From Candidatus Enterenecus stercoripullorum (lineage in GTDB: Bacteria > Bacillota > Clostridia > Oscillospirales > Oscillospiraceae), in contig DVKM01000029.1 of the NCBI GenBank assembly GCA_018716015.1, positions 1-59,954 on the forward strand: 59,954 nt of DNA, given 5' to 3'. The notes beneath the pieces were generated by a model that made no database searches, had not been told where the DNA came from, and was given only the letters and a program-made list of their open reading frames with translations. Position numbers and translations under genes: made by a program. Positions 17,081 through 24,415 of this stretch are shown here, piece by piece (position 1 is the first letter of the stretch; each line of letters starts with the position of its first letter).

Positions 17081-17851
17081 TCAATACTTCGCGCGGAGCT
17101 CCACCACCCGGCCGATGACCCGGACGGGCAGGCGCTCCGCATCGGCGGCGCTGTAAAACTGCACATCGTGGACCGGGTTGGTGGGGATCAGAGAGATCCC
17201 ATCCGGCCCGTATTTTATTTTTTTGACGGTGGCGCTGTCCCCGTTGACCAGCACCACCACGGTGTCGCCGGTCTCGGCGCTGTCCTGCTTGCGGACGATG
17301 ACCACGTCGCCCTCCATCATCCGGGGCTCCATGCTGTCCCCCTTAATGCGGAGGCCGAAAAACTCCCCCGTGGCAGCCAGGGCGGCGTCGATCTCCTCAT
17401 AGTCCACGATATCTGTGATGGCCTCAATGGGGATGCCGGCAGCCACATCGCCCAGGACGGGAATGCGACGGCCACATTGCTGAGCCATTTTGATGAGGTG
17501 ATCCATTGATTGAACCGCAGCGTTGATAGTCTCATCCTGCGCCTCTATGACTCCTTGGTACAAATCGTTTAATTGCTGCGAGGTTTTGAGCTTTTTGCTT
17601 TCATCCGAGATATGCTTTTCTCCTTCTCCAGAGAACAGCCAAATTGGGGTAGTATGAAGAATATCGCTAATTGGTCCAAGCTTCCCAGAGAATGAGCTGC
17701 TTTTACCCTTCTTCCAATCAGTGACAGTTTGAGAAGATATGTTCAACATATCGGCAAAATCTTTTTGAGATATATTGGACTCTTTCAGCAGTTCAAAAAT
17801 TCTGCTTCGAATATCATCATAGCTATTTAGAAGTTTATCCAAAAATCTCAC
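17081..17851 (-). CDS. CI/LexA-like phage repressor (HTH + S24 peptidase)
   Basis: Maintains lysogeny by binding operators and is inactivated by RecA-stimulated self-cleavage. An XRE-type HTH covers residues 15-70 (SQKDFADMLNISSQTVTDWKKG). The S24 domain follows, with cleavage site VAAGIP (Ala-Gly), catalytic Ser in GDSMEP and catalytic Lys in ATVKKIKYG. All active-site residues are present, so SOS induction is plausible. The start is GTG at 17851. The length of 256 aa is typical. It is divergent from the early operon across a 140-bp operator region. Confidence 0.94.
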   Translation of the reverse strand: MRFLDKLLNSYDDIRSRIFELLKESNISQKDFADMLNISSQTVTDWKKGKSSSFSGKLGPISDILHTTPIWLFSGEGEKHISDESKKLKTSQQLNDLYQGVIEAQDETINAAVQSMDHLIKMAQQCGRRIPVLGDVAAGIPIEAITDIVDYEEIDAALAATGEFFGLRIKGDSMEPRMMEGDVVIVRKQDSAETGDTVVVLVNGDSATVKKIKYGPDGISLIPTNPVHDVQFYSAADAERLPVRVIGRVVELRAKY

Positions 17852-17900
17852 CGTCCTGTTGTGCTAATCGCTAAAAATCAGAAAAACTCTTATAATAAGG

Positions 17901-17929
17901 TTGACATTCAGAAATTTTCTGATTATTAT
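17901..17929 (+). promoter_or_regulatory. Rightward early promoter with operator in the spacer
   Basis: TTGACA, 17 bp, TATTAT. The spacer contains the perfect palindrome TCAGAAATTTTCTGA (17908-17922). A further half-site TCAGAAA lies at 17878-17884. A dimer bound here would block RNA polymerase directly. The repressor encoded next door is the expected ligand (inference). I could not find a convincing leftward promoter. Confidence 0.85.
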
Positions 17930-17991
17930 GACCTTATAACATAAGCCGAGCATATCACAAAAATAGACTTGGTGCAAGACAAAAGGTAAAC

Positions 17992-18174
17992 ATGGGGGAG
18001 GTGAAAGAGGTGAAGGTCACGTTCAAACTCAAAGGCGCCGAAGACCTGGATGCCTTAGTTGAAACATTGTATCGGCAGATCAATGAGATGCGAGCGACAC
18101 TGAACAAAATTGGGCAGGTAACGCTGGAACTGGAGGCTGAGGTAAATCAGCCGCCGGCAGATACCAGCGGCTGA
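17992..18174 (+). CDS. Small helical protein, first gene of the early operon
   Basis: 60 aa, function unknown. It begins with alternating charged and hydrophobic residues (VTFKLKGAEDL) and continues as a helix. It occupies the Cro position but shows no HTH. The start is ambiguous: the ATG at 17992 has a weak RBS, while the GTG at 18010 has GGGGGAGGTG at good spacing and would give 54 aa. Confidence 0.65.
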   Translation: MGEVKEVKVTFKLKGAEDLDALVETLYRQINEMRATLNKIGQVTLELEAEVNQPPADTSG

Positions 18175-18185
18175 TCAGGGAAGGT

Positions 18186-18401
18186 TTACACCGTGAATGC
18201 AACAGATATTTTCGCGTCATCCGGTATTATTTTCACCTGGACGCCGTCGGAAGGCAATAACTCTGTCGCGTCATGGAGGGTCGTATATTCGTCCAGAGGA
18301 AGAGGCTTATTGCAATTCGGGCATTTTCTTGGACGACGATTTTCGAGCCCTTCTTTGTTCAGTGTAAAGAAGCAACCGCAGGTGCATTTGATCAAAACCA
18401 T
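18186..18401 (-). CDS. Small zinc-ribbon protein on the opposite strand of the early region
   Basis: 71 aa, function unknown. CTCGC and CPNC give four Cys suitable for one zinc ion; the rest has no other recognisable domain. The ORF track starts at 18434, but the minus-strand ATG at 18401 has AAGGGGGTG at ideal spacing. It is convergent with the preceding gene and its start overlaps the leader of the following HTH gene, so its transcript is antisense to early mRNA. Confidence 0.68.
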   Translation of the reverse strand: MVLIKCTCGCFFTLNKEGLENRRPRKCPNCNKPLPLDEYTTLHDATELLPSDGVQVKIIPDDAKISVAFTV

Positions 18402-18472
18402 TGTTTCACCCCCTTTCCGCCCACATTTTACCACGGGCAGGGAAGGGGGACAAGGAGGGAGGTGACAAATAC

Positions 18473-18679
18473 ATGATCATGCGGATCAAGGAGCTGCGGC
18501 TGGAGCGAGGCCTGGATCAGTACAGCTTGGCGTCTTTAATGGGGGTTCAGCAACCGGTAATATCCGGGTGGGAGAAGGAAATCTACCTCCCCAGAGCCCG
18601 GCAGCTTCCCCTCCTGGCCCGGGTGCTGAGCTGTTCCATCGACGAGCTGTTCACCCAGGAGCCCGAGGCGGCCAGCTGA
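18473..18679 (+). CDS. Small XRE-family HTH protein (Cro-like candidate)
   Basis: 68 aa, essentially a single XRE helix-turn-helix (LASLMGVQQPVISGWEKE). RBS GGGAGG precedes the ATG at 18473; the ORF-track start at 18401 has none. Its size and position make it a good candidate for Cro or another lytic-switch regulator. It is followed after 41 bp by a second XRE gene. Confidence 0.85.
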   Translation: MIMRIKELRLERGLDQYSLASLMGVQQPVISGWEKEIYLPRARQLPLLARVLSCSIDELFTQEPEAAS

Positions 18680-18720
18680 TCCCCACACCATAAGCATACT
18701 ACCCCGAGGAGGTTTTGACC

Positions 18721-19173
18721 ATGCAGGCAGACTGCAAAAACATCTATCAAAGAGCCCGGAAAGTTGCGGGCCTGACCCAGGAAAAAGCGGCGGAGATGAT
18801 GGGCATCTCGGTGCGCTCCCTGGCGGACTACGAGACGGGGGTGCGCATCCCGCCCAACGACACCGTGGAGCTGATGGTGATGGTGTACAACAGCCAGCTC
18901 CTGGCCACCCAGCACCTGCGCAACTCGGCGCAGTTTGCCCGGGACCTGCTCCCGGACATGGAAGGGATGCGGCTGCCGGAGTCGGTGCTGACCCTGGTGG
19001 ACGCCATCTATGACTTCGCTGACGACAAGCTGGATCGGGAGCTCATCGACATCGCCCGGGACGGCGTCATTGAGGCTGGGGAGCGGGCCCAGTTCGATCG
19101 AATTGTACATAAACTCAAAGAGATCATCGCCGCGGCCATGGCCGTGAGCTGCACGGAGGGATCAACATCATGA
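18721..19173 (+). CDS. XRE-family HTH regulator with C-terminal helical domain
   Basis: 150 aa. The HTH covers residues 8-60 (LTQEKAAEMMGISVRSLADYETG). The C-terminal 90 residues are helical with no recognised domain. Start at ATG 18721 after GAGGAGG; the TTG at 18715 in the track is an upstream extension. The stop overlaps the next start by 4 bp. It probably regulates early or late phage transcription. Confidence 0.85.
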   Translation: MQADCKNIYQRARKVAGLTQEKAAEMMGISVRSLADYETGVRIPPNDTVELMVMVYNSQLLATQHLRNSAQFARDLLPDMEGMRLPESVLTLVDAIYDFADDKLDRELIDIARDGVIEAGERAQFDRIVHKLKEIIAAAMAVSCTEGSTS

Positions 19174-19385
19174 CATTGCCTGAACTCAAAGAACTGGATC
19201 GGGCTGTTATCACCCCGGCGATAGCCGCCGACCTGCTGGAGTGCGATCCGAATTGGATCAGGCAGGCGGCCCGGAAGCGCCCGGACCTGCTGCCATTCCC
19301 GGTGATGGTGGTCAAAAGCAGGGTTAAGATCCCGCGGCTGCCATTCATCAAATTCATAGAGGGAGGGAATCAGGATGAAGCATGA
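19170..19385 (+). CDS. Small DNA-binding-like protein (excisionase-type candidate)
   Basis: 71 aa. The stretch ITPAIAADLLECDPNWIRQAAR looks like a winged-helix/MerR-like recognition segment, as in phage excisionases and small AlpA-type regulators. It is followed by a basic, Pro-containing end. The start overlaps the upstream stop. A role in excision is possible but not proven. Confidence 0.7.
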   Translation: MTLPELKELDRAVITPAIAADLLECDPNWIRQAARKRPDLLPFPVMVVKSRVKIPRLPFIKFIEGGNQDEA

Positions 19386-19461
19386 CATCGTGAAAGTGAC
19401 CGGGGGAATTTCATTTCTCGCCCTGTTCCTGCTGCTGGGAGTCTCCCATGGGTGGGCGTAA
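19375..19461 (+). CDS. Micro-ORF: 28-aa single-membrane-segment peptide
   Basis: Too short for the ORF track. ATG at 19375 behind GGGAGGG, TAA at 19459. Residues 12-24 are hydrophobic (ISFLALFLLLGVS) after a short Lys-containing start. It overlaps the preceding gene by 11 bp and is followed at once by a hairpin. A leader peptide or small membrane peptide are both possible. Confidence 0.45.
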   Translation: MKHDIVKVTGGISFLALFLLLGVSHGWA

Positions 19462-19466
19462 AAAAT

Positions 19467-19514
19467 CCCCGCTGGATGCGGGTACATCCAACGGGGCCGG
19501 TGAGCGAGCTCACC
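19467..19514 (+). terminator. Two consecutive hairpins, candidate attenuator
   Basis: First stem: CCCCG-TGGATG pairs with CATCCA-CGGGG around CGGGTA with one internal mismatch. Second: GGTGAG-CGAG-CTCACC. No T run follows, so a simple Rho-independent stop is unlikely. They lie between the micro-ORF and the replication gene. The rest of 19515-19569 shows no gene. Confidence 0.5.
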
Positions 19515-19569
19515 ATGAGAACACTTGTAGTATAGCAGATCTTTTGATGGTTGACAAGGGGGTGGGAGC

Positions 19570-20400
19570 ATGCCATTGACCAGAATTCAGGGATATGGCC
19601 ATGTGGCGGCCAGGTATGGCCTGGAGGAGGCCATCTTCCTGGACGGCATCGTCCACTGGTACCGGGTGAACCGGGCGGACGGGCGTAACTACCATGACGG
19701 CCGGTGGTGGACCTACAACTCCATCGCCGCCTACACGGACCAGTACCCCTGGTGGTCTGCCAAGCAGATCCGCCGGATCGCGGCCAGCCTACGGGACCAG
19801 GGGGCACTGCTTACCGGCAATTACAACACCAACGGCCGGGACCGGACCATCTGGTACAGCCCAAGCGATGAGGCCCTGGCCCTGTACGGTATCCCTGCCG
19901 AGGATGCCCAAACGGGAAATTGCATTTGCCCAAATGGGCAAATGCAGATGCCCGAACAGGCAAATGCAGATGCCCAAACGGACCAACCATTACCATGTAG
20001 TTACCATGAGGTTACAAACACACCCCCCTATAGTCCCCCCATGGGGGACCCGCAGGAGGAGAAGCCAAAACCAAAGGCCAAGCCCAAGAAAACGGAACCT
20101 TACAAGCTGGACTGGTTTGAGGCGTTCTGGAAGATATACCCCAGGAAGGACAACAAGCAGGCGGCCTTGAGGGCCTGGTGCAAGCTCAAGCCGGACCGGG
20201 CGCTGTGCGGTGTGATGGCCGCGGCGCTGGAGCGGGACAAGTACTCCAAGCAGTGGTGCAAAGACGGCGGGGAGTTCATTCCCATGGCATCCACCTGGAT
20301 CAACCAGAGCCGGTGGAATGACCAGGGGGTGGATCAATCTCAGCTCCCGGATCCTCCGGATGACGGAGGCTGGGCTCCTGACCCGGAGGTGATCGAGTGA
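19570..20400 (+). CDS. Phage replication-organiser (O/DnaD-like) protein
   Basis: Probable origin-binding and helicase-loading protein of the phage. Residues 1-95 look like the winged-helix domain of phage replisome organisers (WYTYNS-type start, QIRRIAASLRDQGALLTGNYN). Residues 110-170 are a Gln/Pro/Lys-rich linker encoded by iteron-like repeats. The C-terminal 90 residues (FEAFWKIYPRKDNKQAALRAW) match the DnaT/DnaD-type C-terminal module of such proteins. The 3' end overlaps the start of dnaB, the standard partner. Confidence 0.82.
   Translation: MPLTRIQGYGHVAARYGLEEAIFLDGIVHWYRVNRADGRNYHDGRWWTYNSIAAYTDQYPWWSAKQIRRIAASLRDQGALLTGNYNTNGRDRTIWYSPSDEALALYGIPAEDAQTGNCICPNGQMQMPEQANADAQTDQPLPCSYHEVTNTPPYSPPMGDPQEEKPKPKAKPKKTEPYKLDWFEAFWKIYPRKDNKQAALRAWCKLKPDRALCGVMAAALERDKYSKQWCKDGGEFIPMASTWINQSRWNDQGVDQSQLPDPPDDGGWAPDPEVIE
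19903..19981 (+). repeat. Iteron-like repeats inside the replication gene, candidate phage origin
   Basis: Two direct copies of GGCAAATGCAGATGCCC at 19937 and 19959 (22-bp period) are flanked by two GATGCCCAAACGG units. GCATTTGCCC-AAAT-GGGCAAATGC (19922-19945) is a perfect palindrome overlapping the first copy. As in lambda, where the origin iterons lie within gene O, this suggests an origin inside the initiator gene. Confidence 0.7.
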
Positions 20401-21791
20401 ATGGGGAAGTGATGGGAACCGGCGGGGAGGCACAGCAGTCGGTGATTGGCTCCATGCTTATCGATGACCGTTGCGTACCTGTTGTACTTGCTAAGATACG
20501 GGCGGAGGACTTCACCGACGGCACCTGCCGGGCCACCTTCCGGGCCATCCAGAAACTAATCCTATCCGGCCGGCCGGTGGACCCAGTGACCGTGGTGGAT
20601 GAGATGGCAGGCAAAGAGGGGTATGTCCAGTGGCTGCGGCAGGTGATGGAGCTCACCCCTACTGCTGCCAACGTGGAGACCTACATAGACATCACCAAGC
20701 GATCCGCTCAGCTGTACCAGCTCAGGTCTCTGGCGGACCAGATGCTGGCCACCTTTGACCTGGACAGCGCCGCCGCCTTGGTGCGCAAGATGTCTGGCCT
20801 GCTCTCCTCCGCCTCCCGCATGCCCCGGATGACAGGGGTGGAGCTGGCGGCGGACTTTCTGGACCGGATGAAGCGCACGGACAAGCCAGAGTACATCCCC
20901 TGGGGCATCCCCTCAGCGGATCGGATGGCCTACGCGGAGCTGGGGGACATGATCCTGCTGGGTGGCTATGCCTCCGCCGGAAAAACCCTGTTGTCAATCC
21001 TCATGGCCCTGGGCCAGGCCAAGCGGTACCGGGTGGGCTACTACACCCTGGAGACCAAACCGGAGAAAATGGCTGACCGGATTTTTGCCCATCTGGCCAA
21101 GGTCCCCTTGGACAAGATCAAGACCCGGGACTTCGGGGACGGAGAGTGGGCCAGGATCGCCCAGGCAGCTAGCGACTATGCGGTTCATTGCCCCTTTGAC
21201 ATCATCCGGGCGGCCGGTAGCAGTGTAGATGATATCGCCGCGGATGCAGTAGGACACGGTTACCAGATCGTTTATGTGGACTACCTCCAGCTCATTGAGG
21301 CGCCGGGCATCCGTCCAGGGGATCGCTACGCAACGGTGACCGCTGTCAGCCGTGGGCTGAAGCTGTTTGCGCAGAGCACAGGGACAGCGGTGGTCGCCCT
21401 GGCCCAGCTGTCCCGACCGGACAAGGTGGGCAAGGACAAAAAGCCAGTACCGCCCTCCATGGCCTCCTTCCGGGAGTCCGGCCAGATCGAGCAGGACGCG
21501 GATATGGCGTTTTTACTCTGGAGTGCGGAGCAAGAGAATAATCAGGCGCGCCGGGTGCTGAAGCTGGCCAAAAACAAAGAGGGCCGGAAGTTTCGGGTGG
21601 AGCTGGACTTTGACGGCGCCACCCAGACCATGACGGAGGTTGAGTCTGAGGGAAGGCAGGTGGCGGCCAAGTTTAGTGCGAATGGCCGTGCCATCCAGCA
21701 ACGCAACCGTGCCAAGGCCAAACAAATGACATTCGAGGAGCTGTCGGCAGGAGAGGGGGACAACCCGTTTGAGAACGAGCGAGATCAGTAA
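20397..21791 (+). CDS. Replicative DNA helicase (DnaB-like)
   Basis: Hexameric helicase for phage DNA replication. N-terminal DnaB domain at residues 10-110. RecA-like domain: Walker A GGYASAGKT (about 195), Walker B IVYVDYLQLI, and the sensor region VVALAQLSRP with GQIEQDADMAF. Start GTG overlaps the previous stop (GTGA); an ATG five codons in is an alternative. At 464 aa it is full length. It follows the organiser gene, forming a standard initiator-helicase pair. Confidence 0.95.
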   Translation: MNGEVMGTGGEAQQSVIGSMLIDDRCVPVVLAKIRAEDFTDGTCRATFRAIQKLILSGRPVDPVTVVDEMAGKEGYVQWLRQVMELTPTAANVETYIDITKRSAQLYQLRSLADQMLATFDLDSAAALVRKMSGLLSSASRMPRMTGVELAADFLDRMKRTDKPEYIPWGIPSADRMAYAELGDMILLGGYASAGKTLLSILMALGQAKRYRVGYYTLETKPEKMADRIFAHLAKVPLDKIKTRDFGDGEWARIAQAASDYAVHCPFDIIRAAGSSVDDIAADAVGHGYQIVYVDYLQLIEAPGIRPGDRYATVTAVSRGLKLFAQSTGTAVVALAQLSRPDKVGKDKKPVPPSMASFRESGQIEQDADMAFLLWSAEQENNQARRVLKLAKNKEGRKFRVELDFDGATQTMTEVESEGRQVAAKFSANGRAIQQRNRAKAKQMTFEELSAGEGDNPFENERDQ

Positions 21792-21984
21792 GCAAGTGAA
21801 TATCCTCCTGTTGGAAGCGGGGCGGCATGAAAAATTGGCGGCGATATCCAGGGAAGATGTCATTGCCAAAGGTCATCGGGAGACCGCGAGGGCGCTGAGG
21901 CTGGCGGCCCAGTTTATCAAGCTGCAGGTCAAACTCATTCCGATTTCTAAGGGGCTTGCCCTTAAGAAATATAAAATTTTTTGA
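21769..21984 (+). CDS. Small basic protein, 71 aa
   Basis: Not recognised. A helical, Lys/Arg/Ala-rich protein starting at TTG 21769 after GGAGAGGGGG, inside the 3' end of dnaB. It overlaps dnaB by 23 bp and ends 13 bp before parA. The translation looks like a compact helical DNA-binding or adaptor protein, but no known motif is visible. Confidence 0.55.
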   Translation: MRTSEISKQVNILLLEAGRHEKLAAISREDVIAKGHRETARALRLAAQFIKLQVKLIPISKGLALKKYKIF

Positions 21985-21997
21985 AAGGGAGATCACC

Positions 21998-22780
21998 ATG
22001 AGAACATTTGCAATTTTGAATATGAAGGGTGGCGTTGGGAAGACCACCACCGCCATCAACCTGGCATACATCCTGGCTACCGCCTACCAGCAGCGGGTAC
22101 TGCTGGTGGATGCAGATGGCCAGGCTAATGCCACCCGGGCCCTGCTGCCGGCCGGGGAGTATGACGGGCTGACTGCTCTGCTGTCTGGCCATGTGATCTG
22201 CTACGACGAGGTCGTTGAGCATACAGAAATCAGCGGGCTGGACATGGTTCCGGCAAGCAACTCTCTTTGGCAGATCGACCTATCCTGCATCACGCGGGAT
22301 GGCCCCGGTACGCTCAGAGCTCTGCGGGATATGCGGGACGCCATTACAGAGGACATCGCCTACGACGTGATGATCATTGATTGCCCGCCCAGCTTTTCCG
22401 GGGCCTGCGCCGCAGCCATTGCGGCCAGCAACAGTATCATCATCCCGGTACTGCCTGATGCTTTCTCCGCCGAGGGAATGGAGGATCTGGTGGCGCAGAT
22501 TGACGGAGTGCGCAGGATCCAGCCAGATGTGCGCATTGCCGGCTGTTTGATCAACCAATTCCACACGGCGGATGTAGTGCTTGACGCTACGGAGTACCTG
22601 CGGGAGTCAGCGCCTGTACCCGTATTTGACACGGTGATCCACCGCACCGATAAGGTGTTGGAATCCACCTGGGCGCATCAGCCGGTGCTGCTCTGGTCTC
22701 CCCGTAGTTCAGCCGCCCGGGATTTTCGGTCCTGGGTGCGGGAGCTAGTGGCAAAGGAGGCGCTGTGTAATGGCCGGTAA
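21998..22780 (+). CDS. ParA/Soj-type partition ATPase
   Basis: Walker-type ATPase that moves DNA cargo over the nucleoid. The deviant Walker A motif KGGVGKTT starts at residue 10. Walker A' is VDADGQAN, and Walker B lies in VMIIDCPPSFSG. Start ATG 21998 after AAAGGGAG (the track start at 21956 lies within the preceding gene). At 260 aa it is typical. It overlaps the DUF3102 gene by 11 bp. Its presence suggests a plasmid-like phase or active segregation of replicating phage DNA. Confidence 0.95.
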   Translation: MRTFAILNMKGGVGKTTTAINLAYILATAYQQRVLLVDADGQANATRALLPAGEYDGLTALLSGHVICYDEVVEHTEISGLDMVPASNSLWQIDLSCITRDGPGTLRALRDMRDAITEDIAYDVMIIDCPPSFSGACAAAIAASNSIIIPVLPDAFSAEGMEDLVAQIDGVRRIQPDVRIAGCLINQFHTADVVLDATEYLRESAPVPVFDTVIHRTDKVLESTWAHQPVLLWSPRSSAARDFRSWVRELVAKEALCNGR

Positions 22781-23741
22781 ATTTAATTTGGCGGAGCACC
22801 TAAAGCCGGGAGCAGCTGCCTCGGTGCGGGATATTGAGACCATCACCGCCGAAATTCTAAATGCTAAGAGAGCTGGGGGTGAGGCGATCCTGCGCATCGG
22901 GCAGGCGCTCCTGGATGCTAAGTCCATGCTTCCCCATGGAGAGTGGCTGCTCTGGCTGGAGGAACGGGTAGACTTCTCCGAGCGAGCCGCTCAGAACTTC
23001 ATGCGGCTGGCCCGGGAGTACTCAAATCCGCAGACGCTTGCGGATTTGGGCGCCTCCAAAGCCCTGGCGCTGTTGGCCCTGCCCGCCAATGAGCGGGAGG
23101 AGTTCCTGGCCGGGACTCATATTGTCTCCGGCGAGGAGAAGACGGCGGCTGAAATGTCCGCCCGGGAGCTGGCCCAGGCCATCCGGGACAAGGAGCAGGC
23201 ACAGGCAGATCTGCGCGCAGCAGAGGAGGCCCGGGAGAAGATGGCCCAGGACATGGCCATAGCCAACGCTCGGTTGTCTGGGCTGCGGGAGGACCTAGAT
23301 AAGGCAAAGGCGGCAGAGGCTGCCGCTGCGGAGGAGCTGGCTGCCATGAAAGCTCGCCCGGTGGATGTGGCTGTGGAACAGGTTGTAGATGAGGCGGCCA
23401 TCCAGAGGGCCAGGGCGGAGGCTGTGGCCGAGATGCAGGCCAAGGTGGACAAGGCTCAGGAGGCCAGGAAAGCGGCCGAGGCAAAGCGGAAAAATGCGGA
23501 GGAAGCCCTGGAGCAGGTACGGATCCAGCTTGAGGCGCAGGCCAAGGCGGAGAAGCGGGAAGCTCTTGGCGCAGATAAAGACCTGGCCCTGTTCGACGTG
23601 CTGTTTGCCCAGGTGCAGGACCAGATCAACCGGATGCAAGGGGTTCTGCTCAAGGTCAAGGCCAAGGATGCCCAGAGGGCAGATGGCCTGCACAGAGCCC
23701 TGTTGGCCCTGGCTGATAAGGTCCGGGAGGTGGCGGGATGA
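22770..23741 (+). CDS. DUF3102 protein with long coiled coil, probable ParB-like partner
   Basis: 323 aa. Residues 15-115 match DUF3102 (ITAEILNAKRAGGEAILRIGQALLDAK, FSERAAQNFMRLAREY), a family seen beside parA in mobile elements. Residues 125-275 are a continuous Ala/Glu/Lys coiled coil. The C-terminal 45 residues form another helical segment. Residues 86-94 are encoded by the dispersed palindromic repeat. A role as DNA-binding partner of ParA is inferred from position. Confidence 0.82.
   Translation: MAGKFNLAEHLKPGAAASVRDIETITAEILNAKRAGGEAILRIGQALLDAKSMLPHGEWLLWLEERVDFSERAAQNFMRLAREYSNPQTLADLGASKALALLALPANEREEFLAGTHIVSGEEKTAAEMSARELAQAIRDKEQAQADLRAAEEAREKMAQDMAIANARLSGLREDLDKAKAAEAAAAEELAAMKARPVDVAVEQVVDEAAIQRARAEAVAEMQAKVDKAQEARKAAEAKRKNAEEALEQVRIQLEAQAKAEKREALGADKDLALFDVLFAQVQDQINRMQGVLLKVKAKDAQRADGLHRALLALADKVREVAG
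23023..23048. repeat. Dispersed palindromic repeat, copy 3 (coding)
   Basis: CAAATCCGCA-GACGCT-TGCGGATTTG, perfect 10-bp arms, inside the DUF3102 gene, read as the peptide SNPQTLADLG. Confidence 0.88.
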
Positions 23742-24082
23742 TCTATCGAGCGATGGCGGTGCAAAAACTCACCGAAGAGTATGGCAAATTCAAGGGTGAC
23801 CGCTACCAGGAGGTCATGAAATCGGCCGTCTTTGAGGCGCTGGTCAACTTCTGCGAAAACGACGAGTTTGCCCAGGCCGTTGTCCAGGGGGGCAGTTTCG
23901 CCGACTGCATGAAGGCGGTATCCAAAAACATCAAGTCCTCCCTCTCGGATCTGGAGGCATACCGTCGGGCTGCGGCCTTCTACTTCGATGGGGCTGAGGT
24001 CAAGATGACGCTCACCATCCAGCTGGAGCCCGCCCAGGCCGAGAGCCATGATATTGTCATCGACCTGGCAGACTTTCTGTGA
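23738..24082 (+). CDS. PcfK-like protein
   Basis: 114 aa. The pattern of an early helix (MAVQKLTEEYGKFKGDRY), a central Phe/Asn-rich helix and a C-terminal beta segment matches my memory of the PcfK family. That family was named from conjugative plasmid pCF10 and is common in Firmicutes prophages next to PcfJ. The molecular role is unknown. The start overlaps the DUF3102 stop by 4 bp; the interrupted pcfJ follows after 12 bp. Confidence 0.72.
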   Translation: MIYRAMAVQKLTEEYGKFKGDRYQEVMKSAVFEALVNFCENDEFAQAVVQGGSFADCMKAVSKNIKSSLSDLEAYRRAAAFYFDGAEVKMTLTIQLEPAQAESHDIVIDLADFL

Positions 24083-24094
24083 GGGGGTGGAACA

Positions 24095-24415
24095 ATGAAG
24101 CGGACAGTACAGGAGCAGGCCATCCTGGATAACTGGCCTGTTGTCACCGCGGACGACATCGAGATGATGAACGACGAGTTCCCCCACTACATCTTTTTTC
24201 ACCGCCGGAAGGACGGCAGGGTGGAGTATCACACCTCCTGCTGTGGCAAGACCGAGGTGATTGAGCCTGTGCGCCGCACGGAGCTGCCTTGGGGAAATGC
24301 CCTGCTGGATGCCAGTTACCACAATCAGCTGCACACATGTCCCTGGTGCAGTAGGAAGGTGACCATGAAAGACCTGAGCAAGGCCGGCAAGCGGAAGGGC
24401 CTGGCTGCGTACTGA
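24095..24415 (+). CDS. PcfJ-like protein, N-terminal fragment ending at an in-frame TGA
   Basis: 106 aa. The start ATG follows GAGGGGGTG. The end contains a zinc-binding CPWC and the stretch VTMKDLSKAGKRKGL, which in intact PcfJ-like proteins I recall continues directly into the segment found just after the stop. The upstream Cys pair (SCCG) may complete the zinc site. The reading frame is the same as that of the next ORF, so one TGA codon (24413-24415) separates the two halves. Confidence 0.75.
   Translation: MKRTVQEQAILDNWPVVTADDIEMMNDEFPHYIFFHRRKDGRVEYHTSCCGKTEVIEPVRRTELPWGNALLDASYHNQLHTCPWCSRKVTMKDLSKAGKRKGLAAY

Noticed and set aside
17889-17920. Leftward repressor promoter
   Set aside because: Several A/T-rich -10-like hexamers on the minus strand, but none has a matching -35 at 16-18 bp, so I did not annotate it.
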